Of a stretch of 64,000 nt of DNA, positions 45,875 to 55,062 are shown one piece after another; positions within the stretch are counted from its first letter, which is position 1, and each line of letters opens with the position of its first letter. The notes beneath the pieces are model-generated. The model made no database searches. It was given only the letters and a program-made list of their open reading frames with translations, and was not told where the DNA came from. Source of the DNA: Pseudomonas sp. UBA5706 (GTDB lineage: Bacteria > Pseudomonadota > Gammaproteobacteria > Pseudomonadales > Pseudomonadaceae); assembly GCF_002419965.1 (NCBI RefSeq), contig NZ_DIHC01000007.1, positions 1 through 64,000 of the forward strand. Direction: 5' to 3'. The position numbers and the translations under genes are program-made.

Positions 45875-46654
45875 CTATTGCCGCATGCCGCGCCCGCTGA
45901 CCAACAACCGTGCGCAGCCCAAATACAGGACGATGGTCGCGATGACCATGAACGCCAAGGCTACGCTGATCTTGATATCCGATACGCCCAGAATGCCGAA
46001 TCGGAAGGCGTTCACCATGTGCAGCACCGGGTTGGCCAGCGACACGGTCTGCCAGAACGGCGGCAGCAGGTTGATCGAGTAAAACACCCCGCCCAGATAG
46101 GTCAGCGGCGTCAACACGAAGGTCGGGATGATCGAGATGTCGTCGAAATTACGTGCAAACACGGCGTTGATGAAGCCCAGCAGCGAGAAGATCGTCGCCG
46201 TCAACACCACCACCACAATGGTGACGCCCAAATGATGAACCTGCAGATCAGTGAAAAACATCGACAGGAGGGTAACGATGACCCCTACCATCAAGCCGCG
46301 CAGCATGCCGCCCAAGGCGTAACCGATCAAGATCGTGTGCGGGGATACCGGCGAAACCATCAGTTCCTCCACCGAACGTTGGAACTTGGCACCGAAGAAG
46401 CTGGACACCACGTTGCCGTAGGAGTTGGTGATGACCGACATCATGATCAGCCCCGGCACGATGTACTGCATGTAGGTGAAACCACCCATGTCGCCAATCT
46501 GCCGGCCAATCAGGTTGCCGAAGATCACGAAGTACAGAACCATGGTGATCGCCGGCGGCAGCAGGGTCTGCGGCCAGATCCGCACGAAACGGCGGACTTC
46601 ACGGTAGACAATGGTATTCAAGGCGACCAGGTTGGGGCGCAGTTCCGAACTCAT
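45875..46654 (-). CDS. ABC-2 type exporter permease
   Basis: A 259-residue protein with six predicted membrane segments. It carries the ABC-2 permease end signature region LTPLTYLGGVFYSINLLP and NAFRFGILGVSD. Related to YadH-like permeases of unknown cargo. Its ATG overlaps the ATPase stop by 4 nt, so the two subunits are coupled. Confidence 0.88.
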   Translation of the reverse strand: MSSELRPNLVALNTIVYREVRRFVRIWPQTLLPPAITMVLYFVIFGNLIGRQIGDMGGFTYMQYIVPGLIMMSVITNSYGNVVSSFFGAKFQRSVEELMVSPVSPHTILIGYALGGMLRGLMVGVIVTLLSMFFTDLQVHHLGVTIVVVVLTATIFSLLGFINAVFARNFDDISIIPTFVLTPLTYLGGVFYSINLLPPFWQTVSLANPVLHMVNAFRFGILGVSDIKISVALAFMVIATIVLYLGCARLLVSGRGMRQ

Positions 46655-47583
46655 ATCGCCACCTTCGCCAGATTTTTCTCGACCAGGCCCACGAACAACT
46701 CCTCAAGCCGATTGGTTTTATTGCGCAGGCTTAGCACCTGAACGTTCTGCAGCGCCAGTTGTGCGAACAGCGCGGTGATGCCAATGGTCTTATCGACCTG
46801 CACTTCCAGCGTGTGCTCATCTACCAGCCGTGACGGGTAGCCTGCCAGCTGCGGCGCGCTGTGCATCGGATCTTTCAGGTCCAGCAAGAAGGTCTCGACG
46901 TACAGCTTGTTGAGCAGGGTCTTCATGCCGGTGTTTTCGATGATGGTGCCGTGATCGATGATGCCGATATTGCGGCACAGCTGCTCAGCCTCTTCCAGAT
47001 AGTGCGTGGTGAGGATGATGGTGATGCCCTTCTCGTTCAGCTCGGTGAGAAAGGTCCACATCGAACGGCGCAGTTCGATATCAACGCCTGCGGTCGGTTC
47101 GTCGAGGATCAACAGGCGCGGCTCGTGGATGAGTGCGCGGGCGATCATCAAACGCCGCTTCATGCCGCCGGACAACGAACGCGACGGCACATCGCGTTTG
47201 TCCCACAACCCCAACTGGGTCAGGTACTGCTCGGCGCGCTCCTTGGCGATCTTTGGCGGGATGCCGTAGTAGCCCGCCTGCGTCACGACGATGTCGAAGG
47301 TCTTCTCGAACTGGTTGAAGTTGAATTCCTGGGGCACCACGCCGATCGAGCGCTTGAGCTGCGCAGGATTGCGATCCAGGTCATGACCGAAGATGTTCAC
47401 CGTGCCCGTGGTTTTGTTGACCAGGGTCGAAATGATCCCGATGGTGGTGGATTTGCCGGCACCGTTGGGGCCGAGCAAAGCGAAGAAATCACCCTCGGCG
47501 ACGTCCAGATCGATGCCCTTGAGGGCCTGGAAACCGTTGCCGTAGGTCTTGGTTAGCTGCCGGATGGACAAAGCTGAACTCAT
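46651..47583 (-). CDS. ABC exporter ATP-binding protein
   Basis: A 310-residue ATPase: Walker A GPNGAGKSTT, Q-loop VPQEFNFNQFE, signature LSGGMKRR, Walker B LLILDEPTAGVD and H-loop TTHYLEEAEQL. YadG-like. With the permease gene it forms a two-gene exporter of unknown cargo. ATG 47583 is given; a GTG 12 nt upstream is possible, and neither has a strong Shine-Dalgarno. Confidence 0.9.
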   Translation of the reverse strand: MSSALSIRQLTKTYGNGFQALKGIDLDVAEGDFFALLGPNGAGKSTTIGIISTLVNKTTGTVNIFGHDLDRNPAQLKRSIGVVPQEFNFNQFEKTFDIVVTQAGYYGIPPKIAKERAEQYLTQLGLWDKRDVPSRSLSGGMKRRLMIARALIHEPRLLILDEPTAGVDIELRRSMWTFLTELNEKGITIILTTHYLEEAEQLCRNIGIIDHGTIIENTGMKTLLNKLYVETFLLDLKDPMHSAPQLAGYPSRLVDEHTLEVQVDKTIGITALFAQLALQNVQVLSLRNKTNRLEELFVGLVEKNLAKVAI

Positions 47584-47595
47584 GACTGAAAACAC

Positions 47596-48047
47596 ACCAA
47601 TAATGAAAGAAGGGAAAAGACAAATACAAAGTCGGGCAGTCGCACTGACCTATCACGCAAACCGCTATTGCCGAAACGATCCGTTGCAAGCGGCGAAGAG
47701 GAACAATGTTGCGTGCCAGCGCCGTGCAAGTACAGCGAGTTCTATTGATAGTCGTTATTAATCTAACGCGGTCAGCGCCGTTCTCGTTCGACCGCAGCGT
47801 ATCGCGAATGTTGAAGGAATATCATGCTGCTTGATTTGCATGCGCTGGCGGCGCTTGCAGGCATATACCTGCGGTCCGCAGTCTAACCCGACAGCAGCGC
47901 CCGGGGGTATTCGAGCCACATGTAAAAGCGCATCGGCCAGCGCTCGAACTCCTCCACAGCCACGGGGTCACTATCGATGCGCGGGCCAGAGCGGCTGCTC
48001 GCGATGTCGATGGCGTTCAATTTCGCCATCATCCTGGAGGGATTCTT
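47596..48047. other. Intergenic region between the ABC exporter and fadE
   Basis: 452 nt holding the divergent promoters. A 20-codon reading frame at 47824-47886 (MLLDLHALAALAGIYLRSAV) has a good GAAGGA box 6 nt ahead and could be a leader peptide, but nothing else supports it. No RNA gene, repeat or terminator is recognisable. CTGGAGGG at the right end is the fadE ribosome binding site. Confidence 0.4.
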
Positions 48048-50492
48048 ATGCTGGTGTTGTGGATCGTGGTTTTGGTAATCGGCGTGGCCTGGCTGGCCCA
48101 TCGGCGCGTTGCCGCTTTTCCTGCCTTGGGCATCGTGGCGGTGTACCTGCTGGCGATGGGTACGTTCAGTCATGCCCATGGCTGGATGATCATCCCGTGG
48201 CTGCTGTGGCTGTCCGTTGCGCTGCCCCTGGCCTTGCCTGATCTGCGGCGCAAATATTTCAGCACGCCGATGTTCGCCTGGTTTCAGAAAGTGCTGCCGC
48301 CGATGTCCGCTACCGAGCGCGATGCCATCGATGCAGGCACGGTGTGGTGGGACGGCGAACTGTTCAGCGGTCGGCCCAATTGGGACACCCTGCTTGCCTA
48401 CCCGAAGAGCCAACTGACCGAGGAAGAACAAGCCTTTATCGACGGGCCGACCAATGAACTTTGCGCGCTGGTCAGCGACTGGGAAATCGGTCAGGCCATG
48501 GACCTTCCACCCCAAGCCTGGGCACACATCAAGGAACACGGCTTTTTCGCCCTGATCATTCCCAAGGAATACGGCGGCAAGGGTTTTTCAGCCTACGCCC
48601 ACTCCCAGGTGGCGATGAAACTGGCGACCCGCAGCGGCGACCTCGCCTCCACCGTGATGGTGCCCAACTCTCTGGGCCCTGCTGAGCTGTTGCTGCATTA
48701 CGGCACCGACGCGCAACGCAACCATTACCTGCCGCGCCTGGCACGTGGGGACGATATCCCCTGCTTTGCCCTTACCGGACCACTGGCGGGTTCGGATGCC
48801 GGTGCAATGCCTGACACCGGTATTATCTGCAAGGGCCAGTGGCAGGGCGAAGAAGTCATCGGCCTGCGCCTGAATTGGGAAAAGCGCTACATCACCCTTG
48901 GCCCGGTCGCGACCCTGCTCGGCCTGGCCTTTAAGGCGTTCGACCCTGAGCATCTGTTAGGCGAGCAGGAAGACCTGGGCATCAGCCTGGCGCTGATCCC
49001 GACCGACACGCCCGGCGTGGAAATCGGTCGTCGTCACCTGCCGTTGGGGGCGGCCTTCATGAACGGCCCCAACGCTGGCAAGGACGTGTTCATCCCTCTG
49101 GACTACCTGATCGGGGGTCAGGACATGCTGGGCAAGGGCTGGATGATGCTGATGAATTGCCTGTCAGTGGGTCGTTCGATTTCCCTTCCGGCGGTCGGCA
49201 CCGGCGCCGCCAAATACACCAGTCTGGTGACCGGCCAGTACACCCGGATTCGCGAACAATTCAACGTACCGCTGGCCGCTTTCGAAGGCATTCAGGAGTC
49301 CTTGGCACGCATTGGCGGCAACGCTTGGTTGATGGACAGCGCTCGAATGTTGACGGCCAATGCCGTGGACCTGGGCGAGAAACCCTCGGTGTTGTCGGCG
49401 ATTTTGAAATACCACCTCACCGAACGTGGTCGCGAGTGCATCACCCACGCGATGGATGTGCACGGCGGCAAGGGCATCATCATGGGCCCGAACAATTATC
49501 TGGGTCGTTCGTGGCAAGGCGCGCCGATCTTCATTACGGTCGAAGGCGCGAACATTCTGTCGCGCAACCTAATGATCTTCGGTCAAGGCGCCATCCGCTG
49601 CCATCCCTTCGTGCTGAAGGAAATGGCCTTGGCGGGACGTGAGGATCATGACCGCGCGGTGGTTGAGTTCGATGACCTGCTGCTGCAACACATCGGCTTT
49701 GCGGTGCGCAACGCGGCCAGCACACTGGTTCTCAACCTGGGGCTCGGTCATTTCGAACGCATGCCAGGGGACAGCCTGAGCCAGGGCTATTTCCGCGCGC
49801 TCAACCGTCAGGCGGCGGCTTTCGCCATGCTCGCCGACTTGAGCATGATGCTGCTGGGCGGCGAACTGAAACGCCGCGAGCGACTGTCGGCCCGGCTTGG
49901 CGATGTGTTGAGCCATCTGTACCTGGCGTCAGCGGCCCTCAAGCGTTTCCATGATCTTGACTATCCCGAAGCACTGATTCCGCTGTTTCGCTGGTCCATG
50001 GAGGAGGCGCTCGGCGAGTCGGAGCGCGCATTGGACGAACTGCTCACCAACTTCCCGAACCGGATTTTCGGCACTCTGCTGCGGGTCATCGTGTTCCCGC
50101 TGGGCCGTCGGCACAAAGGCCCGTCGGATGCGCTGGATGCCCAGGTTGCGGAAATCATCGGCCACAGCAAGGGCGACCCGGCACTGGAGTCGGTGCTCAC
50201 GGGCTGCTATCGCCCGACCTCGGCAAGCGATCCGGTGGGCGCGCTGCAGCATGCAGCGGATCTGCTGGGTGATGCCAAGGCCCTGCATACCAAGCTGCAT
50301 CAGGGCATCAAGAGCGGTCAGGTGAAGGCCACTGGAGGCGAGCACCTGATCGATGCGGCGCTCAATGCAGGCGTGCTTCAGCCGGCCGAGGCCGAGAAAT
50401 TACGCACCGCCGAAGCGGCGCGACGCAAAGTGATCGATGTCGATGATTTTGATAAACAGGCATTGACCGCCACTGAAGGCAAGATTCGCTGA
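48048..50492 (+). CDS. fadE: Acyl-CoA dehydrogenase FadE
   Basis: First oxidation of fatty-acid beta-oxidation. 814 residues, the long FadE (YafH) type: two N-terminal membrane helices (about 2-20 and 24-65), then an acyl-CoA dehydrogenase core (about 110-560) with CFALTGPLAGSDAGAM, GLRLNWEKRYITLGP and HGGKGIIMGP, then a C-terminal DUF1974 domain. TGGAGGG precedes the ATG. Related to P. aeruginosa PA2815 (from memory), whose two small downstream genes are also present here. Confidence 0.93.
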   Translation: MLVLWIVVLVIGVAWLAHRRVAAFPALGIVAVYLLAMGTFSHAHGWMIIPWLLWLSVALPLALPDLRRKYFSTPMFAWFQKVLPPMSATERDAIDAGTVWWDGELFSGRPNWDTLLAYPKSQLTEEEQAFIDGPTNELCALVSDWEIGQAMDLPPQAWAHIKEHGFFALIIPKEYGGKGFSAYAHSQVAMKLATRSGDLASTVMVPNSLGPAELLLHYGTDAQRNHYLPRLARGDDIPCFALTGPLAGSDAGAMPDTGIICKGQWQGEEVIGLRLNWEKRYITLGPVATLLGLAFKAFDPEHLLGEQEDLGISLALIPTDTPGVEIGRRHLPLGAAFMNGPNAGKDVFIPLDYLIGGQDMLGKGWMMLMNCLSVGRSISLPAVGTGAAKYTSLVTGQYTRIREQFNVPLAAFEGIQESLARIGGNAWLMDSARMLTANAVDLGEKPSVLSAILKYHLTERGRECITHAMDVHGGKGIIMGPNNYLGRSWQGAPIFITVEGANILSRNLMIFGQGAIRCHPFVLKEMALAGREDHDRAVVEFDDLLLQHIGFAVRNAASTLVLNLGLGHFERMPGDSLSQGYFRALNRQAAAFAMLADLSMMLLGGELKRRERLSARLGDVLSHLYLASAALKRFHDLDYPEALIPLFRWSMEEALGESERALDELLTNFPNRIFGTLLRVIVFPLGRRHKGPSDALDAQVAEIIGHSKGDPALESVLTGCYRPTSASDPVGALQHAADLLGDAKALHTKLHQGIKSGQVKATGGEHLIDAALNAGVLQPAEAEKLRTAEAARRKVIDVDDFDKQALTATEGKIR

Positions 50493-50551
50493 CGGACGAC
50501 AGCAGCACCTGTGCAACAGTAAGGCCAGTCGGCGACAGTGCCCGCAAGGAC

Positions 50552-50575
50552 GCCACCGCCGGCAAGCCGTGCTGC
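50552..50575 (-). repeat. REP element
   Basis: On the minus strand, CTGTAGCAGCACGGCTTGCC followed by GGCGGTGG matches the Pseudomonas TGTAGGAGC..GGCTTGCC REP. A near-identical copy lies at 8882-8905. It occupies the gap after fadE. Confidence 0.7.
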
Positions 50576-50684
50576 TACAGGTAAAACGACGCTCGCACCC
50601 TCCAATACCGCTCTAGCGTGCACATCCGCCGAAGACTGTCCTACACTCCCTGATAACAACAAGAAAACACCAAGGGGACGCATC

Positions 50685-50900
50685 ATGATCGACCAACGCA
50701 TGACTCACCGCTGCCTGCTCGCTGAAATTGCCTCGGGGGAAAATCGTTACAGTGGCAAACCTGCCCAGACTCTGCAGACTCTGTTGCTCATCGGTTTCGT
50801 CACGCGCCAACCCTGCCCTGACTACAGCTGCGGCCTGGCCTTCACTCAGTTGGCCTTGACCGAGGCCGGGCATCGTTATCTGGCCGGTTTATGGCATTGA
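50685..50900 (+). CDS. Small conserved hypothetical protein (PA2816-like position)
   Basis: A 71-residue protein beginning MIDQRMTHRCLLAEIASGE; no signal peptide or membrane segment. The N-terminal helix and LLLIGFVTRQ could be part of a small winged-helix fold, but this is a guess. ATG 50685 has AGGGGA upstream; the longer frame runs into the REP. It sits between fadE and the PA2817-like gene, the same order as PA2815-PA2817 in my recollection. Confidence 0.65.
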   Translation: MIDQRMTHRCLLAEIASGENRYSGKPAQTLQTLLLIGFVTRQPCPDYSCGLAFTQLALTEAGHRYLAGLWH

Positions 50901-51008
50901 GCTGACGCGGCGAGCGCGACGGCCATCACCGCAGTCCTCATTGGGGTATCGGTGCCCTGCTCCGGGATCTATACTCTCGCGCCTGTTTTTGTCTCTAAGG
51001 ACTTCATC

Positions 51009-51419
51009 ATGGCCGACGCCAATCTCGACCGCACTCTCAACCTGCTAACGCACCTGCGCGGCATTCTGGTCGCGCTGGGTGAAGCCGAACAGGTGCCCGA
51101 AGAAAGTCACTCGCTGTTCCTGGAACGTTATGACGAGCTGATCGAGCTGCTGCCACGCGAACCGATCGAAAGCCAGTACCTGGGTCAGGACCTGCTGTGC
51201 CAGGTTATCCAGCGCTACCCGCAGATCGCCCATCTAGTGCCGCGCGACCTGCTCTGGTACTTCGGCGGCGACTGCCTGCACTTCATGCCCGACGAAGAAA
51301 TCGACCTGTACACCGCGCTGGAGGAGCGCCGTTTCGAGGCCCAGGAGAACGAAGAACCGTTCGATTGGGATCAAGAGAAGCAGTTGCTGGCCATGGGGCA
51401 GGATGAGCCGCGACATTGA
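51009..51419 (+). CDS. PA2817-like conserved hypothetical protein
   Basis: A 136-residue acidic soluble protein, MADANLDRTLNLLTHLRG, rich in Leu/Glu helices, with RDLLWYFGGDCLHFMPDEEI near 95-114 as its most distinctive segment. Function unknown. CTAAGGA lies 6-7 nt ahead of ATG 51009; the longer frame is rejected. The gap after it (51420-51522) contains REP-like fragments. Confidence 0.78.
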   Translation: MADANLDRTLNLLTHLRGILVALGEAEQVPEESHSLFLERYDELIELLPREPIESQYLGQDLLCQVIQRYPQIAHLVPRDLLWYFGGDCLHFMPDEEIDLYTALEERRFEAQENEEPFDWDQEKQLLAMGQDEPRH

Positions 51420-51522
51420 TCCAGCGATGCCTGGCTCTGCGCTGAACCTGCACGACGCGCCGGCGGCAGCGATGTTAACGGCGCCACCGCAAGGCGGCAC
51501 AAGCCAGTAAGCCCAGCAGTGG

Positions 51523-52545
51523 CTACTTCAACAACACCCCGTGCGCACTCGGGAATACCTCTCTATCCACCAGCCCTGAAACCTGTACCGCCTGCGGGAA
51601 TATTTTCTTCGCCACGAACAGGTCATCGACCCCTTGCAACGCCGTGACGTCTGACGCCTCGACGGGCTGCAGCGACTCCACCCCCCAACCCTGCAAGCGC
51701 TGCGACACCGGCAAGGGCACGGTGTTGGCGCTGGAAAACACTTGGGCGTACTGCTCCGGATTGGCCTTGGCCCAGTCAAACGCCTTGGCCAGACGCTGCA
51801 GGACATCGTTGAGGGCCTGACGCTTGAGCGGGTCTGCCAGCGCCTCGTCCGACGCGGTTATAAAGGTCAGCCCCGTATTAATCCCCTCCCCGCTCAACAA
51901 CAGCCGTGCGCCATTTTCCTCGGCGAACGCCTGATAGATGCCGAAGGTCGCCCAGGCGTCGATTTTGCCTGCGTGGAAGGCCGACAATGCATCGGTCGGC
52001 ATGACGAAGCCAATATTGACCTCGGATTCCTTGACACCGGCATCTTCCAGCGCGCGAATCAGCAGGTACTGCGAGATGCTGCCCCGAGCCGAAGAAATCG
52101 AAACGCTACGGCCTTTGAGATCAGCCACGGTTCTGATGTCCGACTCAGGCGGCACCAGAATCCCGACGCTGCGTCCCTGACCGCGGCGCACGGCGACGAT
52201 GCGCAGTGGCGTGCCTCCGGTCGCGGCCGCAAGTACCGGTGTATCACCAGCAGGGGCCAGATCCACCGCTCCGGCCCGTAACGCTTCGAATAGCGGCGCC
52301 GCGCCCTGGAAGTTGGCCCATTGGACCTGGTAGGGAATACCCTCCAAGGCTTTGGACGCGTCGACCACCGTGCGTAACCCCTTGGCCTGGTCACCGAGGA
52401 TCAGCGTGACCTTCGACCAATCGACCGCCTCAGCGGCTGACACCTGTTGATTGCCCGTGTTATCGCAGCCGACCAGCGTCAGCGTGGTGAACCACAACAA
52501 AGCAGCGACACTCTGACGAGCCAAATTGCGACTGATAGAACCCAT
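51523..52545 (-). CDS. Sulfonate-type ABC substrate-binding lipoprotein
   Basis: A 340-residue periplasmic binding protein of the SsuA/NMT1 type. Lipoprotein signal 1-26 with lipobox LVGC (Cys27). LRAGAVDLAPAGDTPVL, VADLKGRSVSISSARGSISQ and DAWATFGIYQAFAEENGA are typical of aliphatic-sulfonate binders. ATG 52545 begins the signal; a longer frame is rejected. No permease or ATPase gene is nearby, so it must use one encoded elsewhere (inference). Divergent from the LLM monooxygenase across an AT-rich control region. Confidence 0.85.
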   Translation of the reverse strand: MGSISRNLARQSVAALLWFTTLTLVGCDNTGNQQVSAAEAVDWSKVTLILGDQAKGLRTVVDASKALEGIPYQVQWANFQGAAPLFEALRAGAVDLAPAGDTPVLAAATGGTPLRIVAVRRGQGRSVGILVPPESDIRTVADLKGRSVSISSARGSISQYLLIRALEDAGVKESEVNIGFVMPTDALSAFHAGKIDAWATFGIYQAFAEENGARLLLSGEGINTGLTFITASDEALADPLKRQALNDVLQRLAKAFDWAKANPEQYAQVFSSANTVPLPVSQRLQGWGVESLQPVEASDVTALQGVDDLFVAKKIFPQAVQVSGLVDREVFPSAHGVLLK

Positions 52546-52662
52546 GCGCCGACATCCTTGTAGAACCCGTTGGAAAGCAGAAACGAACCCGCTCAAATAG
52601 CGCGCCCAAAGATGGGACTCATCCTAAGCGCATAAAAAAGCCTCGTGAAATGCCCAGTGGAA

Positions 52663-52683
52663 ATAAGCTAATACTCAGCTTAT
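52663..52683. promoter_or_regulatory. Candidate operator: inverted repeat ATAAGCT-N7-AGCTTAT
   Basis: A perfect 7-bp dyad with a 7-nt centre, within the region between the divergent SBP and LLM genes. The ATAAG-N11-CTTAT layout is the kind of site LysR-type regulators such as CysB bind. It contains GCTAAT, the core shared with 52717, 55022, 56084 and 58513. Confidence 0.5.
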
Positions 52684-52716
52684 TTGATATTTTTATCTTT
52701 TTTAATGCGTTGTTTT

Positions 52717-52730
52717 TATAATTAGCTTAG
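52717..52730 (-). promoter_or_regulatory. Candidate operator CTAAGCTAATTAT (site 2)
   Basis: Read on the minus strand, CTAAGCTAATTATA. The 13-mer CTAAGCTAATTAT recurs exactly at 55022-55034. It lies about 105 nt before the LLM monooxygenase ATG. Confidence 0.5.
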
Positions 52731-52833
52731 CGCCAGATCGAATTTCACAGCGCCGCGCCATACCCCTATGTTGCTGACAGGTCTCGGGCGACAGCCCGCG
52801 CTTCTTCGGTCCATAAAAGACAAGGTATTGCCC

Positions 52834-53922
52834 ATGAGCGTTGAATTCATCGGTTACATCGCCACCCAGCCTTTCTCGGAAATTCACCCACGCAGTGGTC
52901 AGACGGTCCAACCTGAATACGTTGAAAAGGTCGCGCGTGCCCATGAAGAAGCCGGTTTTGATCGCGCGCTGGTGGCTTATCATTCCAACAGTCCGGACAG
53001 CGCATTCATTGCCGCCCATGCGGTCAGCGTGACCACGAAATTGAAGTTTCTGATCGCCCACCGTCCGGGTTTCATTTCGCCGACCGTAGCGGCCCGTCAA
53101 TTCGCCACGCTGGACGTATTCAGTGGCGGGCGTACCGCCGTGCACATCATTACCGGCGGCGACGACCAAGAGCTGCGGGCCGACGGCAGCTTCATCGGCA
53201 AGGACGAACGCTATGCCCGTACCGACGAATATTTAAGCGTGGTACGTCAGGAATGGACGGCGCAAAAGCCGTTCGATCATCACGGCACCTATTACCAGGT
53301 CCAAGGCGCGCATTCACTGGTCAAATCGCCCCAGCAGCCACACATTCCGCTGTACTTCGGCGGCGCATCACAGGCGGCCATCGAGGTCGCGGGCAAGCAC
53401 GCCGATGTGTATGCCTTGTGGGGTGAAACCTATGAGCAGGTCAGGGATATCGTCAAACAGGTTCGCGCCGAAGCGGCCAAGCATGGGCGCACGGTACGTT
53501 TCAGCCTGTCACTGCGGCCGATTCTGGCCGAGACCGAAGAACTGGCCTGGGCCCGCGCCGAGAACATTCTGGAGCGTGCCAAGGCGCTGGCGCAGGCGTC
53601 CGGAATTCCGCGTCGGGAACCCGCCAACGAGGGCTCCAAGCGTTTGCTTGCGGCGGCGGCCCAAGGGACACGTCTGGACAAACGTCTTTGGACAGGCATC
53701 GCCGGGCTGCTGGGCGCCAAAGGCAACTCGACCTCGCTGGTAGGCACTGCCGAGCAAGTGGCCGAGGCGTTGCTCGACTATTACGACCTGGGGATTACCA
53801 CCTTTCTGATTCGGGGTTTCGACCCGTTGGAAGATGCGATCGATTACGGCAAGCAGCTTATCCCCTTGACCCGAGAACGGGTGGCCAGACGCGAGCGGGA
53901 AAGAAGTGAGAAAGTGGCCTGA
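52834..53922 (+). CDS. LLM class flavin-dependent monooxygenase (SsuD-like)
   Basis: A 362-residue TIM-barrel flavoprotein of the alkanesulfonate monooxygenase group: KFLIAHRPGFISPTVAARQ, ATLDVFSGGRTAVHIITGGD and PLYFGGASQAA match SsuD landmarks. SsuD uses reduced FMN and O2 to release sulfite from sulfonates; the substrate here is unknown. No flavin reductase gene is nearby. ATG 52834 chosen, with AAGG upstream. Paired head-to-head with a sulfonate-type binding protein. Confidence 0.85.
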   Translation: MSVEFIGYIATQPFSEIHPRSGQTVQPEYVEKVARAHEEAGFDRALVAYHSNSPDSAFIAAHAVSVTTKLKFLIAHRPGFISPTVAARQFATLDVFSGGRTAVHIITGGDDQELRADGSFIGKDERYARTDEYLSVVRQEWTAQKPFDHHGTYYQVQGAHSLVKSPQQPHIPLYFGGASQAAIEVAGKHADVYALWGETYEQVRDIVKQVRAEAAKHGRTVRFSLSLRPILAETEELAWARAENILERAKALAQASGIPRREPANEGSKRLLAAAAQGTRLDKRLWTGIAGLLGAKGNSTSLVGTAEQVAEALLDYYDLGITTFLIRGFDPLEDAIDYGKQLIPLTRERVARRERERSEKVA

Positions 53923-53951
53923 GCAACGCAGCAATGGCAGCTAACGCTTTC

Positions 53952-53993
53952 GATTCTGGCCAACGGTCGTAGGTGCAAGCTTGCCTGTGACCT
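53952..53993 (+). repeat. REP-like element with shared flank
   Basis: GATTCTGGCC followed 7 nt later by GTAGGTGCAAGCTTGCCTGT. The same two parts, in the same order and spacing, occur at 205-244 (GATTCTGGCC then GTGGGAGCAAGCTTGCTCGC). This links the element to the array at the window start. It lies in the 217-nt gap after the LLM gene. Confidence 0.6.
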
Positions 53994-54139
53994 GCCGGGA
54001 ACCGGCAACAAACCAGACACCTTGAATATGTGAGGCAAAAAGCATGCGGGATTTGCTGGTGCGGCGCGGCAGATCACGAGCCAGCGCGCGCCTGCGCCCT
54101 CCGGGCAGTAGCCAGATCGTGATCCGCTGAAAACGGTCT

Positions 54140-54940
54140 CTATTGCTGATACCCGGTGCCCTGCCGGTCCAGCTCGCGGATCAACGCATTCCAGTGCCGG
54201 GTCACGCCCGGCCCGGTGCCGCTTTTGAAGACCTTGGCCTGTTCTTCGACTTTGCTCACCACTTCCTGCGGCGGAAAGATCAGTTCGGCGTTGCCTGCCG
54301 CTTGCGCGGCGATCTGGATGTTGCAGGCGTATTCCAGGTTGTGCAGCAATTGAAAAGCGTGCTCCACGCTAAGCCCCGCAGTGAGCAGGCCATGGTTGCG
54401 CAGGATCATCACATGCTTGTCGCCCAGATCCGCCACCAGCCGCTCGCGCTCACCCAGGTCTTGGGCGATGCCTTCATAACCGTGATAGGCCACGCGCCCT
54501 GAAAAACCGAGGGAATGCTGAGAGATCAGGAGCAGGCCGTTCTTCTGCGCCGACACCGCGACGCCATCGCGGGTATGCGTGTGCAGCACGGCTTGCAGGT
54601 CGGGTCGCGCTGCGTGAATGGCGCTGTGGATGACGTAGCCTGCATGGTTGATGCCCAGGCCGGTCGGGTCGTCGACGAGGGTGCCGTCGATGTCGACCTT
54701 GACCAGGTTGGACGCCGTGATTTCGTCGAACAGCAGCCCGAAGGCGTTGATCAGGAAGTGCTCTTCAGGGCCGGGCACGCGTGCCGAAAAGTGAGTGTAG
54801 ATGTGGTCGGTCCAGCGCTTGTGCGCAGCGATGCGGTAGGCCGCTGCAAGCTTGACCCGTACCTCCCACTCTTCGGGGCTGACTCGATCACGCACATCGC
54901 TGGAACTGGTTTGAACGGGCAAAGCACTGACATGGCTCAT
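54140..54940 (-). CDS. Class II aldolase/adducin family protein
   Basis: A 266-residue zinc-dependent aldolase-fold protein. Metal ligands in VLHTHTRDG and a third His in LRNHGLLTAG; the N-terminal half has AYRIAAHKRWTDHIYTHFSAR. The family includes fuculose-phosphate aldolase and many proteins of unknown substrate. ATG 54940 chosen; a longer start would add 12 residues. It lies inside the organosulfur cluster with a shared upstream motif at 55022, so a role in that metabolism is possible but unproven. Confidence 0.82.
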   Translation of the reverse strand: MSHVSALPVQTSSSDVRDRVSPEEWEVRVKLAAAYRIAAHKRWTDHIYTHFSARVPGPEEHFLINAFGLLFDEITASNLVKVDIDGTLVDDPTGLGINHAGYVIHSAIHAARPDLQAVLHTHTRDGVAVSAQKNGLLLISQHSLGFSGRVAYHGYEGIAQDLGERERLVADLGDKHVMILRNHGLLTAGLSVEHAFQLLHNLEYACNIQIAAQAAGNAELIFPPQEVVSKVEEQAKVFKSGTGPGVTRHWNALIRELDRQGTGYQQ

Positions 54941-55021
54941 GCATGACTCCCTGTGGGTGGTGACTAGACGTGTCAAGGGAGCCTATGCGCGTCGGAAAAC
55001 GTTTAACAATCACATTTTCTT

Positions 55022-55034
55022 CTAAGCTAATTAT
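55022..55034 (+). promoter_or_regulatory. Candidate operator CTAAGCTAATTAT (site 3)
   Basis: An exact 13-nt copy of the word at 52717-52730, 82-94 nt upstream of the aldolase start. The following CAATA extends the similarity to 56084-56096. Confidence 0.5.
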
Positions 55035-55062
55035 CAATATTTTTCATTTCCACAGGGCCGGT

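Noticed and set aside
47824..47886. A 20-codon leader peptide before fadE
   Set aside because: It has a good ribosome binding site, but there is no attenuator hairpin, no regulatory codon run and no conservation I can verify. Kept only as a note.
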